Positions 1-8,811 of a stretch of 20,932 nt of DNA are shown here, one piece after another. Position 1 is the first letter of the stretch. Each line of letters opens with the position of its first letter. A program made the position numbers and the translations under genes. The notes beneath the pieces were generated by a model. It saw only the letters and a list, made by a program, of their open reading frames with translations. It did no database searches and had not been told where the DNA came from. The stretch is from assembly GCA_036939975.1 (NCBI GenBank), contig JALLPB010000904.1, positions 1-20,932 on the forward strand, given 5' to 3'. Source of the stretch: Cyclostephanos tholiformis (Eukaryota > Bacillariophyta > Thalassiosirophyceae > Thalassiosirales > Thalassiosiraceae).

Positions 1-345
1 TGTGTAGTTTGGCAAGCGCATTTACCATGGCCACAGTTTTCTTAATGGTGATCCCCGATGGCATAGCAAAAAGTATTATTCCCCAATGCTTGACGAACAT
101 GCCGAAGGCGCATTCAATGTGAATGCAGAGTTGAGTGATAGAAATTGTAGTCATCCTTTGAACCCGATGAAATGTTTGTGAATGGCGTCGCCATATAAGG
201 AGCATTGATGTATGCATTGTCACCAAACAACACAAGACCTGATGCCAATAGTCCTCTCTAATCAATGATGGAGTTGGCTGGATTTGAATGCAAGACAGTC
301 GGATGATGACCCACCACACTTTATAGACATGTCAAGGAATCGACC
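1..345 (-). pseudogene. PIF/Harbinger-like DDE transposase remnant (C-terminal part)
   Basis: Read on the minus strand from about 340 down to 1, the sequence gives recognisable pieces of a DDE superfamily endonuclease (DDE_4 type): DMSIKCGGSSSDCLAF, then GLLASGLVLFGDNAYINAPY (containing the second catalytic Asp), then DDYNFYHSTL, then IECAFGMFVKHWGI (containing the catalytic Glu), then MPSGITIKKTVAMVNALAKLH at the window edge. The pieces lie in different frames: there is an in-frame TGA where a Trp is expected (near 272) and at least two single-base frameshifts (near 262 and 155), so the gene is dead. The region carrying the first Asp is missing, and the homology stops at about 345, where antisense copia sequence begins. 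The 3' end runs out of the window. Family assignment is from motif memory; the breaks are seen directly. Confidence 0.75.
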
Positions 346-703
346 TCAACAGTCAGATAGTCTACAGTCAACGTCCTTTGCAATAAGAAGTTCGTCATTA
401 TCATCTGAGTAGCTCCCAAACCACTGACCCTGAAAAGCAATGGTGGCGAGCTGGTGATTTACCACATTGCAGATGTTACAAACTACAACAAACCGGTTTG
501 GTTCTCGAAAAAGGCCATCACCAACATTTTCTCATTAAAAATCATGAAACGACAATACAGGTTGACTTACAATTCCTCTGACAAATCTTTTTAGTGCACC
601 GAAAGGGTTCAGGACTAAGCGGCATAATTTTCCATGAACATTCAAATGGTCTCCATTTTTTTGATCCTAGACAGGCGGACTTTGCTTTCATGAAACGGTT
701 GAG
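346..703 (+). pseudogene. Copia protease tail and pre-integrase region, broken
   Basis: Pieces on the plus strand match the copia aspartic protease: a degenerate active-site stretch near 349-372 that reads N-S-Q, a short insertion, then STVNVLCNKKF, where intact elements have a D-x-Q-S/T motif. This is followed by SNGGELVIYHIADV and KKAITNIFSLKIMKRQYRLT, and then by VHRKGSGL and GLHFFDPRQADFAFM of the pre-integrase domain. The segments are separated by stops and frameshifts (stop near 409, frame change near 592, frame change near 698). The apparent Asp-to-Asn change at the active site plus an indel mean that this domain could not be active. Confidence 0.7.
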
Positions 704-1606
704 ATGAATATGAAACTATTCTCAAAACGGCAGGTAGCCCTTGCTGACAAAGCTCGCAGGCTCTATGCAAGCCTTGGTTTTCCCTTGCAAAAGGATTTCC
801 TATGGATTCTTAAGTCCAATCAAATCAAGGACTGCCCCGTGACAGCGGCAGATGCATTGGTTGCTCACAAAATATGGGGGCGGAGCATAGCAGCTTTGAA
901 AGGGAAAACCGTGCACATCAAACCAGAGCCGGTAAAAACTGATACCATGCACATACCGAAGGAAATCCGGGAACTTCACAAAGAGGTGATGCTAACCATT
1001 GATATTTTCTTTGTCAATCAAATTCCTTTCTTCATCACACTGAGCAGAGAAATTTACTTCACTACCGTAACACATCTCCGCAACCGGAGTCTGGGCGAGA
1101 TTTTCAAAGCTCTGAAGGGTATCTTCTACTACTACCTTCAGCGAGGTTTCAGTATAACATTCATCATGGGGGATGGAGAATTTGCTTCTATTGAGCAATA
1201 TACTAATCTTGTGATGGGAGCACCCCGTTTAAACCTCACCAGCGCTAATGAACACGAGCCGTTCATCGAGCGCCGCATTCGCATGGTGAAGGAGCATGTA
1301 CGGTCCATCCGCCACTCGCTCATTTTCACTAAACTTTCAAGAATCATCCTCACACACATGGTTTTTTACGCGGGTAAGCTACTGAATTACTTCCCGGTTA
1401 AAGGGGGGATCTCAGAAACCTATGGCCTAAAGGCCATTATGTCTGGCGAGGCGCTGGATTTAAAAAAAATTCTCTTCCTTTTGGATCATACCGTCAGGTC
1501 CACAAGGAACACCTCCCTCGTAACAGCCTCACCGGCCAGACTTTGGGGGCTATATCTTTTGGTCCCAGCGGGAACACACAGGGCGGGCATCGATTTATTG
1601 CCCTAA
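704..1606 (+). pseudogene. Copia integrase core (longest open segment of the element)
   Basis: This 300-codon open stretch starts mid-protein in the pre-integrase region (LFSKRQVALADKARRLYASL) and covers the integrase core. The DDE residues can be placed: Asp in LTIDIFFVNQIPFF, Asp in IMGDGEFASI, and Glu in EPFIERRIRMVKEH. After about residue 270 the frame is lost; the continuation SFGPSGNTQGGHRFIALTTG (from about 1552) is in another frame. This last piece corresponds to the conserved block linking integrase to reverse transcriptase. The ATG at 704 is only an internal Met, not a true start. It is open but part of a dead polyprotein. Confidence 0.8.
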
Positions 1607-2120
1607 CCACGGGACGCATCATCACATGCCATGGCAGGGACATCACTCCCATGCCCACTTCTGTGGTAGACAGAATTAATTTTTTTGGTCACGATCAACC
1701 CTCTCACACTACGTTCACAAACCGTTCTGGTAATGCCATCGGCAACAACGATGCCATCTATGACGACGAGCCCAATGACACTATGGATCTACCAGGCGTG
1801 CTGATCCCAGAGGTTGCTCCAGATGCCATCGACATCACAGGAGTGGACCGGAATGGGGATAACACCACTACCATGCCTCCCACGCTGACCATAACGTCAG
1901 CACAGGAGTGGCTACACCCATGCAAACCGTGGACATAAATGATATCGATAGGCCACCACCATTGGAACCAGCCCTCATAGCAGAGCAACAACCAAGGCGA
2001 TCGGGATGAGATCGCAAGACTATGGAATGATACGTTCCCAGTCTATCCAGGAAGAGTTATAACTACACGCAGCTGGGGCTGTCCTTCCTCCAGGACAACC
2101 AATACAAACACCCCAGTGAA
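1607..2120 (+). pseudogene. Copia linker between integrase and reverse transcriptase
   Basis: The frame opening near 1543 continues through an acidic, Thr- and Pro-rich linker (for example TTTMPPTLTITS) to a stop at 1936. After that, pieces of the conserved entry to the RT domain can be read in shifted frames, notably YNYTQLGLSFLQDNQYKHPS at about 2058-2117, directly before the RT open segment. Several stops lie between. Such linkers in copia elements are poorly conserved, so this assignment rests on position and on the YNYTQLGLSF block. Confidence 0.55.
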
Positions 2121-3165
2121 GTGGTGCGAATCGTACTAACTCAACTTTCCCTTAAAGCCGCATTGAAACAATGGGGCAACGACGCCAAGATAGCCATTGA
2201 GGCCGAGGCAAAACAGCTCCACTGGTGCAACTCCTTCAAGCCAGTACATTGGAGGGAGCTGACCAAGGACAGGCACAGCCAAATCCTTGAGTTGCACGTA
2301 CTCATCAAGAAGAAGCGATCTGGCCAAATAAAGGCACGCAAGGCTGCCGGAGGAAACAAACGGAGAGACTTTGTCAGCAAGGAGGATGCAAGCTCCCCCA
2401 CTGTCTCAGTGGAATCAGTTCTACTGACGTCTTTAATCGACGTCCAGGAATATTGGGACGTTGCAATCATTGACATACCAAACACCTTCATTCAGACAGT
2501 CGTCGAAGACGACAATGATAAGGTCATAATGAGTTAATGAGGGTCCGAGGATACATGGTGGACGTCCTCGTTAAAGTGGCCCCCAAGGCATACGGGCCAT
2601 ATGTCTCAACCAACAAGCAAGGAAGAAAGCAGCTACTGGTGGAGTGCCTTAAAGTCATCTACGGGAAGATGGTCACAAGCCTCCTTTATTATCAAAAGTT
2701 TACCAGGAGTCTCCGCGACTAGGGTTATACAATGAACCCCTACAATCCTTGCATATGGAATAAATGATCAAAGGAAAGCAGATCACCATTTGCTTTCACC
2801 TTGACGACTGTAAAGTGTCGTACGCATCGACACAGATAGTCAATGAAGCCATCAGCTGGTTGCATTGTGAATACAAAAGTATCTTTGAGGATGGAAGCGG
2901 CGCAATGGTTGTACATTGTGGACATGTGCATACATATCTTGGCACAACAATTGATTTTAGCTCTAAGGGGCTAACCAAAATCTCCATGATTGACTACGTC
3001 AAAGATATTGTATCGGCTTGGGATGACAAGTCAAATTTGAGCGGTTTCAAAACCTACCTCAAAAAATCAAAGGGTCAACCAACTGCCGCCCCACCCAATC
3101 TCTTCACAGTGGATGAAACCTCTATCAAACTGTCAGAGGCTCAAAAACTGTCTTTCACAATATAG
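2121..3165 (+). pseudogene. Copia reverse transcriptase, broken into three open pieces
   Basis: Three successive plus-strand segments form an RT domain. 2121-2537 has KEDASSPTVSVESVLLTSLI and the catalytic-Asp block AIIDIPNTFIQT. 2537-2722 has VLVKVAPKAYGPYVSTNKQG and VIYGKMVTSLLYYQKF. 2764-3165 has the polymerase box FHLDDCK (the YVDD-type motif with both Asp kept), then VHTYLGTTIDFS. Stops at about 2535 and 2720 and a stop near 2761 separate the pieces, although 2121-2537 and 2537-2722 nearly abut. Thus the catalytic residues survive while the frame does not, as expected for a fairly young but dead copy. Confidence 0.85.
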
Positions 3166-3790
3166 TTGCAAAGGCATTATACGTGATGAAATGCACACAG
3201 CAAGACATAGTGGTGACCATAGCTTTTCTCACCACAAGAGTCCGTGAACCAGACATTCAAGATTGGGCTAAGCTGTCACATCTTGTGGAATACTTACACA
3301 GTAACGTTGATATGCCTCTAGTGCTGGGTGCTACTAGTGGCAGAAGTCTTCACTAGTTTGTGGATGCAGCCTTTGCTGTCCATCCCAATATCAGAGGGCA
3401 TAGCGGAGGTGCATTAACTTTGGGAAGTGGGTTCCCAATATCGTCCTCCAGTAAGCAGAATCTCAACACGCGCAGTTCGACCGAAAGTGAGCTCGTCGGT
3501 GTTGATAACTTGATGGTTCTGGTCATATGGTCATGAAATTTTCTCAAGGCGCAGGTATATACCGTTGTTGATAATATCCTTCACCAAGACAATAAGAGCA
3601 CCATCCTACTGGAGCGAAATGGACATTCGTCCATTAGAAAACGCACCAAACATATCACTGTTCGCTATTTCTTTGTAACGGACAGGATTATGGCTGGGGA
3701 AATCAGTCCAAAATGGTGCCCCACAGGTGAGATGATTGCAGATTTCCTCACTAAACCACTTCAGGGACGGACGTTTTGAAAATTCAGGGA
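3163..3790 (+). pseudogene. Copia RNase H domain, broken
   Basis: On the plus strand the region reads VAKALYVMKCTQQDI, then FVDAAFAVHPN (RNase H Asp block), SKQNLNTRSSTESELVGVDN (Glu block), LHQDNKSTILLERNG (Asp block), KHITVRYFFVTDRI, and WCPTGEMIADFLTKPLQG, ending in KFRDLLMGTVPT near 3820. This is the classical copia RNase H tail. In-frame stops occur near 3354 and 3529 and again near 3777, so the domain is inactivated. It marks the 3' end of pol. Confidence 0.85.
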
Positions 3791-4011
3791 TTTACTTATG
3801 GGAACAGTGCCCACAGTGTTACCAGCGCAATAATATAAAGATCAGTTGCACCACAGGAGTGCGTTGGGAGACATATGCACGAATATACTGTACTATAAGG
3901 TATCGATTGTATCTATCAAAGGGAAAGATCTTTCGGTTTGTGAGGAACTCCTGTCCTCTCTCTTCTAGCAGATAGTCATCTAAACCAATATCATTTGGAA
4001 TAACTAAGGTG
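3791..4011 (+). other. Non-coding spacer, possibly the remains of a copia 3' LTR
   Basis: This stretch lies between the copia RNase H tail and the truncated transposase on the minus strand. It holds a TGTTA-like start near 3816 and a TATAAAG at about 3833, which would fit the start and promoter of an LTR. There is no clear polypurine tract before it and no second LTR in the window to compare it with. A minus-strand open frame runs through it (4052 to 3819), but only its first residues resemble transposase. Confidence 0.3.
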
Positions 4012-5181
4012 TGCTTACTACGACCAATGATAGCAAGGCATTGCTCCAACATAGCCCACTCATCTGCAGGACTCCGCCAACATCATGTATCCGAGCGGAT
4101 GTTGGACCGAAGACAGTACTGATGCCATTTGGCAACATGATCGTCTCAACTTTAATCCCATGGCATTTTTTATATCCCGTATAAACCGCCCTCTGAGCAG
4201 CATCATGCATAGGCTTACGAGGAGCACCAATATAATCACCATCAGGGCCTGATAAGGGTCTGCTGACACGGTCGATCGAGCAATCAATGAACGCAAAAAT
4301 AGAAAATGGAAGAAAATTCAACCCAACTCGCTCCTCGGCTGAGCCATCTGTGTGATGGTGAATTGACGTCTTCTGTATAAAATGGTTGAGTGCATCATAA
4401 AAAGATGGAAAGTCATCCACATAATCAAGGAGTTTCTCATGTGAGATGGTCCTCGCATACCTCGTGTCAAGGTACCCAAGAATCCATGGATATCCATGAC
4501 TCCACCTCGATTGATCGCCCCCAAATATGAGGTTGCACATCTTGCGATTGCGGTAGCCTGTCCTACATTTCATCATAAAGAAGAGGAAGATCTCCTCTGG
4601 ATTGAAACGGTAATGGTTGTGCCCGGCAAACACCCGGATATATCCATCGGTCTGTGCAGCCAGCTGCGCGAGGCCAAAGAGATGATAAATCCTACACAGC
4701 TGGTTCCGTGTAAAAGACGTGAAGTCATAGCACTCCTGCTCGGACCAGCTGTCAATCCAAGTATGCTGCCTTGGTGAATGCATTCCATGGGTTTGCTGAT
4801 TGCTCCTCCTCATCTAGAGGAATATCGTAAAAATAAAAATCCAGCAAGAAAAGCCGAGCAACTCAGATGGACGCTGTGGCATCTCATGAGCAGAAGATAA
4901 AGCAAAGCGACGGCCATTGCAGCAGACGCATCATCGGGGGTGATAGGGTTGTCGCCACCAATTCCCCCCATCGCGAGCATATAGACAACAGCAATAGGGG
5001 CAATCCCTCGCATCGTGGAGATGGCAGAGCGGATGCTGTTGGCGGTTGCACCCTGACAATAGCTTTGAAACCCCACGCTGGCATGGCTAAGGTGAATCGA
5101 GCGATGGTAGGAGCTAACAGTGCGCTTCGCGGCACGCCGAACACAGCCGGTTAGCAGTCTCCGTCGCGGTTGCTTGGGCAT
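4012..5181 (-). pseudogene. Second DDE transposase remnant (N-terminal two thirds)
   Basis: The first ATG (5181) opens a basic N-terminus (MPKQPRRRLL) and a frame that ends at 4810 with a TGA overlapping the ATG at 4813 (ATGA) of the next frame. The second frame carries a HTH-like region (FTRNQLCRIYHLFGLAQLAA), FNPEEIFLFFMMKCRTGYRN, and then the first catalytic Asp block FAFIDCSIDRVSRP, DYIGAPRK and GYKKCHGIKVETIMLPNG. At about 4055 a frameshift passes the sequence to a frame reading MLEQCLAIIGRSKHTLV, and homology ends there, before the second Asp and the Glu. It is therefore a truncated, twice-frameshifted copy. It differs clearly from the fragment at 1-345 and from the transposase at 7147-8574, so it belongs to another family of the superfamily. 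Calling it PIF/Harbinger-like is moderately sure. Confidence 0.7.
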
Positions 5182-5352
5182 GGTGCTGTTATCACTGAAT
5201 GTGCCGGGGGTAATTTTATTATATTTTTTATATCGGGGACTGAGGATCTGCGATCTGCGGTCCAATTCTCTACAACCTCTTTCTGGGCTGGTCGGTGCCC
5301 CAGACCGCTTCCTCCTCTGACATCACAAGGCAACAAAGAAGAGTCTCACTAA

Positions 5353-5370
5353 GCGAACCTGTGATTTTGC
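5353..5370 (+). repeat. Candidate left terminal inverted repeat
   Basis: It contains CTGTGATTTT at 5359-5368, the exact complement of AAAATCACAG at 8800-8809 on the other side of the two-gene element. A TAA at 5350-5352 precedes it. The match is only ten bases by eye and the outermost bases do not agree with the right end, so it is a candidate only. Confidence 0.35.
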
Positions 5371-5455
5371 AATCTGCGATATAAAAAAATACAACCAATC
5401 TATTAGTACACTATCTCCTTACGGGTTTATGGTCAATATCCTGGTCATTAAATCT

Positions 5456-5475
5456 TGTTCGTACACGAACGTACT
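5456..5475. repeat. Subterminal GTTCG/CGAAC motif cluster, left
   Basis: The arms GTTCGT and ACGAAC (5458-5471) form a perfect 6-base inverted repeat around AC. The 10-mer TACACGAACG (5462-5471) recurs at 8721-8730 near the other end of the element, where CGAAC occurs three times (8724-8743). Subterminal motif clusters of this kind are commonly transposase or helper binding sites; that role is inferred here. Confidence 0.35.
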
Positions 5476-5580
5476 TTCATTTATGTAGAACTGTCCGATA
5501 CCCCCGACCTACATACTGTTGGAAAGCTGAGATCGCCCCCATGACAGCTATGGTATTAGTTTATTATGGTCCCACCTTAA

Positions 5581-7089
5581 GAATTTGCAATAAATGGGGT
5601 GCTTTGCTATGTTGGCAATGGCGGCGTGTTGGTCGGCAAGTGCGAATTGTGCGGGAATGATCGTCCTGGACAAAAATATGTTATGCTCGATCCAGAGCAG
5701 GTGGCAGAGTTGAAGGCGATCCCTTGTTTGGCGTACGATGCATTGACGGGTACGGTTTCCCGTCATCGTTCAGGAGGATTGCCACATTCTTATCCGCGAG
5801 GTCAGGTTAGGCAGTCTCCGCATAAATTTACGGATGTTTCTGTTTCGAAGATAGGTGGTGACGTGTCGGGCACCGCTGATTCTGACGTGGAAGATTCTGA
5901 CGGCTCTAATTTTTCTTCTCTTTGTGATTTGGGAACCAAGACAACTGGATTGTCCGACGAGGAGTTCCTCAGCGCAGACGAGAGTCCGTTGTTTGCACGT
6001 GATGGGGCTTATGATCCTGTGACGCCAACCGATAATGAGGTGAGCAGGTTTTCATTTTTTTGATCGATTAAAACATTACATGGAGGGGAATCAGATTACG
6101 GAGGGTAACCGCGCAAGTGTGGAGATGTGTATTCTTGTCGAGGCCGGAGCTTCAGTTCGAGGGATGGACCCGATGAAGAAGGAAAAGAAGGAGAGAGTAT
6201 ATTTTGCGAAGTACGTTGCAATTATTGACGAGATCGAGGATTCAATGTTTTCGAGCGAACACCTACGGCACCACATGCGCATGCGATACAAAAATGCAAA
6301 GAAGGATAATACGGGGACCAGTTTATGGAGAAAATACGAGGCGGAGCTACGGGAGATCCGTAATTTTTCGAAGAAGATTCCTGGTGTTGGCAGCCTATCG
6401 GAGCTACCAAGTGGGTCTAATCAATTAAAACACATGAAAATGCCTCTCGTTGAATCACTTTGGCGCGAGAAACATCCGGTAATGTGAAGTATGTTTTGTT
6501 GTCGTTATCTTCACTTTGGAAACTAACAATTGCGTCTTTCTCTATATAGAACGAAGACGGTGTCGATTACAATGATCCGTTCTCAGTTCGCGCTAATATT
6601 TTAGATGACTGGTGGCTTACGTCTCCGTCGTGTAAATATATGCTTGCCTGCTTCGTCCATAAGGACTGCAAGGACATCAGCATGCGTCCGATGGACCTAC
6701 CTCCCGGTCGTACAAGGGTTGAGGCGAGAGAGGAGAGCCGTAGGACTCTGGAGGGGGAGAGGGAGGTGGCCACGAGCAAGCGCCCGTCGGAACAGGTCAC
6801 GGACGTCGAGCGACAATTGAAGCAGGCAAGGGTGGTTGGAATGAAGGCTCAAGCTGCGCAAATTGCCATTCAAACAATCCAGGCGAAAATACAAACGTTG
6901 CGAGAGAATTCGGATGTATTCATCGAAATTAATGGTCAACGTGCATATAACGAGATGCTCGCTGGTTTGGTTAGTCGAATGACACGTATGGGCGACGAGG
7001 AAGTGCGGGAGATGACTACTCCGGTGTCTGTTGGAATTAGTTTATTGTCGGAGCAATCGTTAGAAGAAGCAATCGAGGACGTAGAATAA
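5581..7089 (+). CDS. Accessory protein of the Harbinger-like element (three exons)
   Basis: Exons 5581-6039, 6095-6478 and 6550-7089 join in phase 0 at both junctions, giving about 459 codons. The first frame opens after a stop at 5578-5580 but has no ATG before 5683; an earlier start, perhaps in an upstream exon, is likely because 5683 would lose the CELC motif at 5641-5652. Seen in the protein: a CxxC motif in GKCELCGNDRPGQ; an acidic Ser-rich stretch (SDVEDSDGSNFSS); a basic block KKEKKERVYFAKYVAIIDEI and a helical Trp-containing part (SLWRKYEAELREIRNF); a conserved-looking block WWLTSPSCKYMLACFVH; and a C-terminal helix rich in Gln and Ala (QAAQIAIQTIQAKIQTL), probably a coiled coil. I do not recognise a named domain. 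Its place beside a transposase suggests the DNA-binding helper (ORF1, often Myb/SANT-like) of PIF/Harbinger elements, but a clear SANT signature is not visible. Confidence 0.7.
6040..6094 (+). other. Intron 1 of the accessory gene (55 nt)
   Basis: The donor is GAG|GTGAGC and the acceptor AATCAG|ATT, with a T-rich tract (TTTTCATTTTTTTG) behind the donor. Removing it joins two different frames in phase 0 and bypasses the stop at 6061. It is very short but within the range seen in compact algal genomes. Confidence 0.55.
6479..6549 (+). other. Intron 2 of the accessory gene (71 nt)
   Basis: The donor is CATCCG|GTAATG and the acceptor CTATATAG|AAC after a pyrimidine-rich run (TGCGTCTTTCTC). Its removal joins the frames in phase 0 and bypasses the TGA at 6485, giving EKHP|NEDGVDYNDPFS. 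Confidence 0.75.
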
Positions 7090-7132
7090 ATAAGTAACGA
7101 ATGATAGAACTAACAGTTACTTCTAATATTCT

Positions 7133-7146
7133 TACATGTACATGTA
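7133..7146. repeat. Perfect 14-base palindrome between convergent genes
   Basis: TACATGTACATGTA is its own reverse complement. It sits directly after the transposase stop codon (TAG at 7149-7147, minus) and 44 bases past the stop of the accessory gene, in the shared 3' region. A role in transcript end formation is possible but unproven. Confidence 0.5.
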
Positions 7147-8574
7147 CTACCACAGATCTAATGGATCTGTCTTATCCATGTTACGAAATACTTTCAGATG
7201 AGTAGCTAGTAACTTCCGCCTCTTCCCGAATTGCACAGAAAGCCCCGTTTCGCTAGTGGTTGCTGGTAGTTCTGTGTGGCCGTCCAAAAAAACACCGTCA
7301 TTACCAATCGGAGTACCACGCCCAACTTTATGATAACCTATCTCGTTCTCCTCCAACAGGAAGTTGTGAAGCCAACAGCACGCAACGAATATTTTTTCGC
7401 ATACTCTCATGTCACGATATTCGAGTCCATTATTTAGTATTCTCCAACGCTTTTTCAGGATGCCAAATGTACATTCGACATCCTTCCGCACTCCCTCCAA
7501 ATTGGTAGAAAAATACCCCTCGAGTGTATTGCTATCGACACGCTCGTACGGACAAATTGACGACGGCCAGCGAAGGTAACCATTATCACAAATGAAATAA
7601 ACACCGCGGTCATATAGAAGATCCCCATGCTCATTATAGTAGCTCCATCGAACATCCTTGTACCAACCAGTACGAATGAGGTGGACGTTGCTATCGACCT
7701 TCACAATTTCCTTATCATTCCGAGTGCCAAACTGTGGCCCAAAAATACCAATAATCCGACGACGAAAATTGGTTATGCATTCAAATCCAATCGTGGGATA
7801 ACCTGCCTTACCTTTGGCTCTGTTTTGATCCCCCGTGGGACACCGTGACCACTTCACATGAACTACATCCATGGAACCCGTGCAACCAGGCAAACCTTGT
7901 TCCTCGTAGTCCCTCGTCAACTTTCGTAACTCAGAGATGTTTCGAGGCAAGTAAATATATTCATCCTTCATCGCAACGATTGCATTAAGGAAAATAATAA
8001 AAAACTTCCTGATCTCAGAAACGCTGATGTAAGTGTTAGAGCGACACTGACGATATGAATTTCCATTCCCCAATCGGAAAAGTGCGGTCATGACCAACAG
8101 CTCGCTGCGTTCTCGAAACTCGTGACGAAACTTTAGAGACCGCGGCACCGTAATAAAATCACGCTCAACGAGAATATTTGTCAGCTCCTCAACCTTCTCT
8201 AGCTTCATCCGAAATAGTGAACGGAACTCGCCGAAGCGATCTGAACTGGACAGCTCATGGGTCAACTCTCGCGTGACTCCCGGGCGAAGAAAGTTGACAT
8301 ACCATGGCGATAGCAGAACACTCTCCTTGCGGTACATGCGGCTACCCCGTCGTTTCCTCCGACGGCGGTGGCTTAACCGGCCATTACGAACGTAAGTCTC
8401 AATGGAGAATGAGCATGACTCGTCGTCATATCCACCGACGAGTGGCGACTCGTCGGGTTCGTCGAGATCGAAGAGCGTGTCGAACCTGAATGATTCACCA
8501 AAATCTGGTGCCGGCAAAAACTCAGACAGGAAATCGAAGGCAGGGAGAGCATTGCCAGCGGGAGGGGGATCCAT
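7147..8574 (-). CDS. PIF/Harbinger-type DDE transposase, uninterrupted
   Basis: This 475-residue protein is predicted to cut and rejoin transposon ends in the nucleus. The start at 8574 is preferred over 8592 because it lies in a strong CACCATGG context. In order: an acidic N-terminal 60 residues, a basic run RRRRKRRGSR (possible NLS), a helical DNA-binding region (RSELLVMTALFRLGNGNSYR), then the catalytic core. The three acidic residues are present: D236 in SMDVVHVKW, D330 in ICDNGYLRW and E367 in VECTFGILKKRW, with 36 residues between the last two, as is usual. WLHNFLL in the C-terminal helix is also typical of DDE_4/plant-transposon-protein families. No intron, stop or frameshift is needed, unlike the two other transposase remnants in this window. 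It converges with the accessory gene, with 57 bases between their stop codons. Catalytic assignment is by motif recognition; activity is inferred. Confidence 0.9.
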   Translation of the reverse strand: MDPPPAGNALPAFDFLSEFLPAPDFGESFRFDTLFDLDEPDESPLVGGYDDESCSFSIETYVRNGRLSHRRRRKRRGSRMYRKESVLLSPWYVNFLRPGVTRELTHELSSSDRFGEFRSLFRMKLEKVEELTNILVERDFITVPRSLKFRHEFRERSELLVMTALFRLGNGNSYRQCRSNTYISVSEIRKFFIIFLNAIVAMKDEYIYLPRNISELRKLTRDYEEQGLPGCTGSMDVVHVKWSRCPTGDQNRAKGKAGYPTIGFECITNFRRRIIGIFGPQFGTRNDKEIVKVDSNVHLIRTGWYKDVRWSYYNEHGDLLYDRGVYFICDNGYLRWPSSICPYERVDSNTLEGYFSTNLEGVRKDVECTFGILKKRWRILNNGLEYRDMRVCEKIFVACCWLHNFLLEENEIGYHKVGRGTPIGNDGVFLDGHTELPATTSETGLSVQFGKRRKLLATHLKVFRNMDKTDPLDLW

Positions 8575-8720
8575 GGTGAGCCAAACACCCACAGGAACGA
8601 CCAGAAGAGAGCAAGAGGAAGAGAATTACGAATACACAAATAAAAAATTGGTCATTTTGTAACAAATATCCGTGCATTCGCGCATTTTTGGCTAAAAAAT
8701 ACAATTTCGCACAAACCGAA

Positions 8721-8745
8721 TACACGAACGAACACTCGCGAACAA
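8721..8745. repeat. Subterminal CGAAC motif cluster, right
   Basis: TACACGAACG at 8721-8730 repeats the left-side motif at 5462-5471 in the same orientation, and is followed by two further CGAAC copies (8727-8732 and 8739-8743). It lies about 70 bases inside the candidate right terminus and upstream of the transposase gene, so it could serve both as a transposase binding site and in the promoter. Function is inferred. Confidence 0.35.
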
Positions 8746-8793
8746 AACAAACCTTCGCACCGGTCATTTGTGTATTTGCGTATCTGTGCACCT

Positions 8794-8811
8794 GCTAAAA
8801 AAATCACAGCC
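8794..8811 (-). repeat. Candidate right terminal inverted repeat
   Basis: Read on the minus strand it begins GGCTGTGATTTTTTTAGC and is followed outside by TAA (8812-8814), a typical Harbinger-type target triplet. Ten bases match the left end in inverted orientation. Confidence 0.4.

Larger units (their letters stand above)
346..3790 (+). mobile_element. Degenerate Ty1/copia-type retrotransposon (pol region)
   Basis: Protease, integrase, reverse transcriptase and RNase H segments follow each other on the plus strand in copia order (PR-INT-RT-RH). The reading frame changes and is stopped many times, so no functional polyprotein can be made. No gag-like sequence is seen at the left, where the element is cut off at about 345 against a transposase fragment of opposite orientation. 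At the right, homology stops with the RNase H tail near 3790. No pair of matching LTRs was found by eye. The integrase and RT sequences resemble copia elements that are abundant in diatoms; the exact clade would need a tree. Confidence 0.85.
5182..5580. other. Spacer between transposase remnant and the Harbinger-like element
   Basis: No gene is supported here. The left part is the upstream region of the minus-strand remnant (open without an ATG back to 5265). From about 5350 the sequence becomes A/T-rich and carries the candidate left end of the 5350-8814 element and a GTTCGT-AC-ACGAAC inverted repeat at 5458-5471. A plus-strand ATG at 5541 opens a short frame (39 codons) that is not in frame with the gene beginning at 5581. 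Confidence 0.4.

Noticed and set aside
3736..3975. A 79-codon plus-strand frame after the copia RNase H.
   Set aside because: It starts inside the RNase H tail in another frame and continues into probable LTR; it resembles nothing.
5594..5720. A short plus-strand frame starting MGCFAMLAMAACWSAS, like a signal peptide.
   Set aside because: It stops after about 40 codons and overlaps, in another frame, the CxxC-bearing exon of the accessory gene.
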